Below, piece after piece: positions 61,914 through 64,000 of a DNA stretch of 64,000 bases. Every line of letters begins with the position of its first letter. Positions within the stretch are counted from its first letter, which is position 1. Origin of the DNA: Ascidia mentula (taxonomy: Eukaryota; Chordata; Ascidiacea; Phlebobranchia; Ascidiidae). The notes under the pieces were generated by a model. That model had not been told where the DNA came from. It searched no databases and saw only the letters and a program-made list of their open reading frames with translations. Location: assembly GCA_947561715.1 (NCBI GenBank), contig OX387204.1, positions 6,949,001 through 7,013,000 on the forward strand, in the 5' to 3' direction. The translations under genes and the position numbers were made by a program.

Positions 61914-63559
61914 CTGCATAACTAAACTTTACCATACCTACATTAAATGCTTTTTCTGAAAAAAAACTGGGTGAGTCTAAATAAAAATGAGGGGATTGGA
62001 TGCCGCTACCTCATAAGGTGGCTGCGTTAGCTTCGCTCAATGTTTTGTCAACTGGCAATTTTTTTTTGTCAATAAACATCCCTCTGGTGATCGGATGCCC
62101 ATTAAATGCGGGTCAGTGCAGAATCATATGTAACAATGAAAGAGTTTTATAGACAAGGTTGTGATGCAAGCCCATACACTGACAGTTTAGCACAAACCAA
62201 ACACCAATAACAGATCTTGATTTTTGGGAGAAAGTAAAATATTAAAATAATTCCGCGTAAATGAACAACTTTTCAGACAAAGTTCCTGTTATTCCAAATG
62301 ATTAACTGCAGTTGATTTATAGAAATAATGTCATTTATACTTTCTTAGAGTATAGGCTACTTCACAAACGTAAAGCAAAAAAAACTTTTGCTCGTATTAA
62401 ACAAAATCCAACACAAAGTTCATCAGTATTCTTTAATCATGCGAAACGGTTTGTCGATATTAACAGCAATAATTTTTGTTGGCGCTATTCAGAGGAAAAC
62501 GTGTGGGCGAATATTATATGCGAGTATAAGCTGTATTGAGGTGATTATAGCCGTTTTTGCTTTCAGCGAGGTACGTTTTTATTTTAGTAATTTCTTGATC
62601 AAAATACAAAGGTTAATACGCATCATTTTTGGCCCATTACAGTATGTTTTTTGCACTAAAACGGCCCAAATTAATGCACTTTCGCGACTAAAAATAGTAC
62701 TGATAATATAGGACACAATATTTTTTTCATTTTTTGACTTATGGGGGATAAATTCTTCGAAATTTTTTGTATGTAAGATTTTTGGAAAAAATACTTACGT
62801 AGACAAGTCAGGTAAGACTCGCCTTTTTCTCGTCTCTCTCTTTCTCTCACGTAGACAAGTCAGGTAAGACTTGCTTTTTTCTCGTCTTTCTCTCTCTAAC
62901 ATGTTTGGCGGAAACTTACATGTGTTTAACTCATTTTCTTGAAAGTAAACCAACACAAACAAATGTTTAGTAGTTTGCACGTCATACACAAAGGTTTATT
63001 TTTGCAACAAGAAACTTTTTGGTGTCCTACGACTAATACGTTCCCACCAAACCATACCCGACTTGTCTACGTAAGTCTAAGAGAGAAAGAGAGAGACAAG
63101 AAAAAGGCGAGTCTTACCTGACTTGTCTAATACCCGACTTCTCTACCAAGTCTGAGAGAGAGAGACGAGAAAAAGGCGAGTCTTACCTGACTTGTCTACG
63201 TAAGTATTTTTTCCAAGATTTTTATTGCTCTACAAAAGTTTCGTTTAATCCGAGACGTAGGAGTTCAGGATTTAAACTAATGTTGATTTACAGTGTAAAA
63301 TTTCTATCAAATTTATTAAGAAATTATGTTGTGATTAATTTAAGATAATTGTTTTTGTACATAGTTTATCATTGTTGCCATAATTATTAAAAAATTTATA
63401 AAATAAAATCAGTTTTGATTCTATCGACACGGCTATTTAGGCAACAAAAAAATTCCCAAATTAAAAATTCATCAGAATTTGTTTTTGCTTGTTCGGAAAG
63501 TATTTTGAGTTTTGCTGATACGTTTTATTTAAAAGTCATCAGGATTTCACAGCATCAAC
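61914..63559. other. Divergent intergenic region between atrx and kif3a
   Basis: About 1.6 kb separates the first recognised atrx exon from the kif3a start codon. The missing atrx 5' exon or exons and both promoters should lie here. No initiator exon with a convincing donor in the right phase was found. The inverted repeat at 62782-63216 occupies its centre. Confidence 0.5.
62782..63216. mobile_element. Foldback inverted repeat with internal sub-repeats (about 435 bp)
   Basis: The left arm runs from TTGGAAAAAATACTTACGTA and the right arm ends with its inverse. Each arm contains two copies of a roughly 60-bp unit: ACAAGTCAGGTAAGACT followed by a pyrimidine run rich in TCTCTC and ending ACGTAG. 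There is no coding capacity. It resembles a MITE or foldback element. Confidence 0.75.
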
Positions 63560-63776
63560 ATGCCTGTAAGTTTTGATGTTATATATCAGGTTATCAACAA
63601 ACCGATATATGTGTGTTTGTTCAAGTTATGCAAACGCCATGTAAATATGCTATGTTGTAAAATATCACAAAATATTTTACAGGCGTCTGACAGTGCAGAC
63701 AATGTCAAAGTTGTAGTTCGATGTCGACCACTAAATGAAAAGGAGATAGCAAATGGACACAAACAAGCAGTTGAAG
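63560..63776 (+). CDS. kif3a: Kinesin-II motor subunit KIF3A, 5' end (first two exons; gene continues past the window)
   Basis: Exon 1 holds only ATG CCT (63560-63565) before a GTAAGT donor. Exon 2 (63683-63776) follows a TTTTACAG acceptor and encodes ASDSADNVKVVVRCRPLNEK then EIANGHKQAVE, ending one base into a codon at a GTAAAT donor. The combination MP...DNVKVVVRCRPLNE...YKQAV is the N-terminus of KIF3A rather than KIF3B. KIF3A forms heterotrimeric kinesin-II with KIF3B and KAP3 and drives anterograde transport in cilia. The rest of the motor domain is beyond 64000; 63777-64000 appears intronic. Confidence 0.88.
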
Positions 63777-64000
63777 GTAAATTTGTTCAATTTTTTTGGC
63801 TTTTCAGTGACATTGGCCGTTTTGTACCATCATTGCTTTTCTCCCACATGTTTCAACTCAGTTAGGCAAAAGAACTATAAAGTACCAAGGTTTAAAATCA
63901 TTGAAAAAGATTCCACAAAAGATAAAAAAAACTTCACTTTGAAAAGATTTGTTAAAGCAATAAAATTACACCTCCTTAACATACATGCCAATGCTGTGCA

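Noticed and set aside
62312..62711. Overlapping hydrophobic open frames on the plus strand near atrx
   Set aside because: AT-rich sequence with no motif; considered as the missing atrx or an extra kif3a exon but strand, phase and content do not fit.
62795..62989. 64-codon minus-strand frame as a candidate atrx first exon
   Set aside because: It is made of the internal sub-repeats of the foldback element.
1..64000. CRISPR arrays, operons and ribosome-binding sites
   Set aside because: The window is eukaryotic with spliced genes; the regular repeats found are minisatellites without spacers.

Overview
This is a eukaryotic window. It has short multi-exon genes with GT-AG introns, about 36-40% GC by eye, several classes of DNA transposon relic and a tRNA-derived SINE. 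The gene set (ATRX with an ADD zinc-finger domain, KIF3A, a CYP7/CYP8-type P450 and a tandem fucosyltransferase-like family) and the compact introns suggest an invertebrate chordate, most likely an ascidian tunicate such as Ciona. The species is inference; the exon structures were read by hand from splice sites, frame and phase.

Region 1 (1-17.7 kb) is a tandem array on the minus strand of four genes for type II membrane proteins resembling protein O-fucosyltransferases. The leftmost copy is divergent and cut by the window edge. The next three are near-identical, three exons each (527, 526 and 526 aa), and were duplicated together with their flanking DNA. Between them lie a 37-bp minisatellite in inverted arms around a hAT-like element, a contracted and re-expanded version of that array, and two decayed hammerhead-ribozyme motifs.

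Region 2 (17.7-24.9 kb) shows no convincing gene. It holds a TA-flanked MITE, a hAT-like element with an imperfect 8-bp target duplication, and a roughly 350-bp SINE containing a tRNA-like sequence and flanked by 14-bp direct repeats.

Region 3 (25.0-29.1 kb, minus) is a complete seven-exon cytochrome P450 gene of the CYP7/CYP8/CYP39 group (598 aa) with an unusual serine-rich insertion before the haem loop. Region 4 (29.1-33.0 kb) is intergenic.

Region 5 (33.0-61.9 kb, minus) is an ATRX orthologue. I could join 38 exons in frame (2,130 codons plus stop), from just before the ADD domain through an acidic linker and both SNF2 lobes to the C-terminus; the first exon or exons were not found. A SAP-like motif, rebuilt across a splice junction, lies between the two helicase lobes. 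The introns hold three hammerhead-ribozyme motifs, one with an intact type I core and stems at 53169-53221 on the plus strand.

Region 6 (61.9-64.0 kb) contains the divergent intergenic region with a large inverted repeat, then the first two exons of kif3a on the plus strand, running off the right edge.
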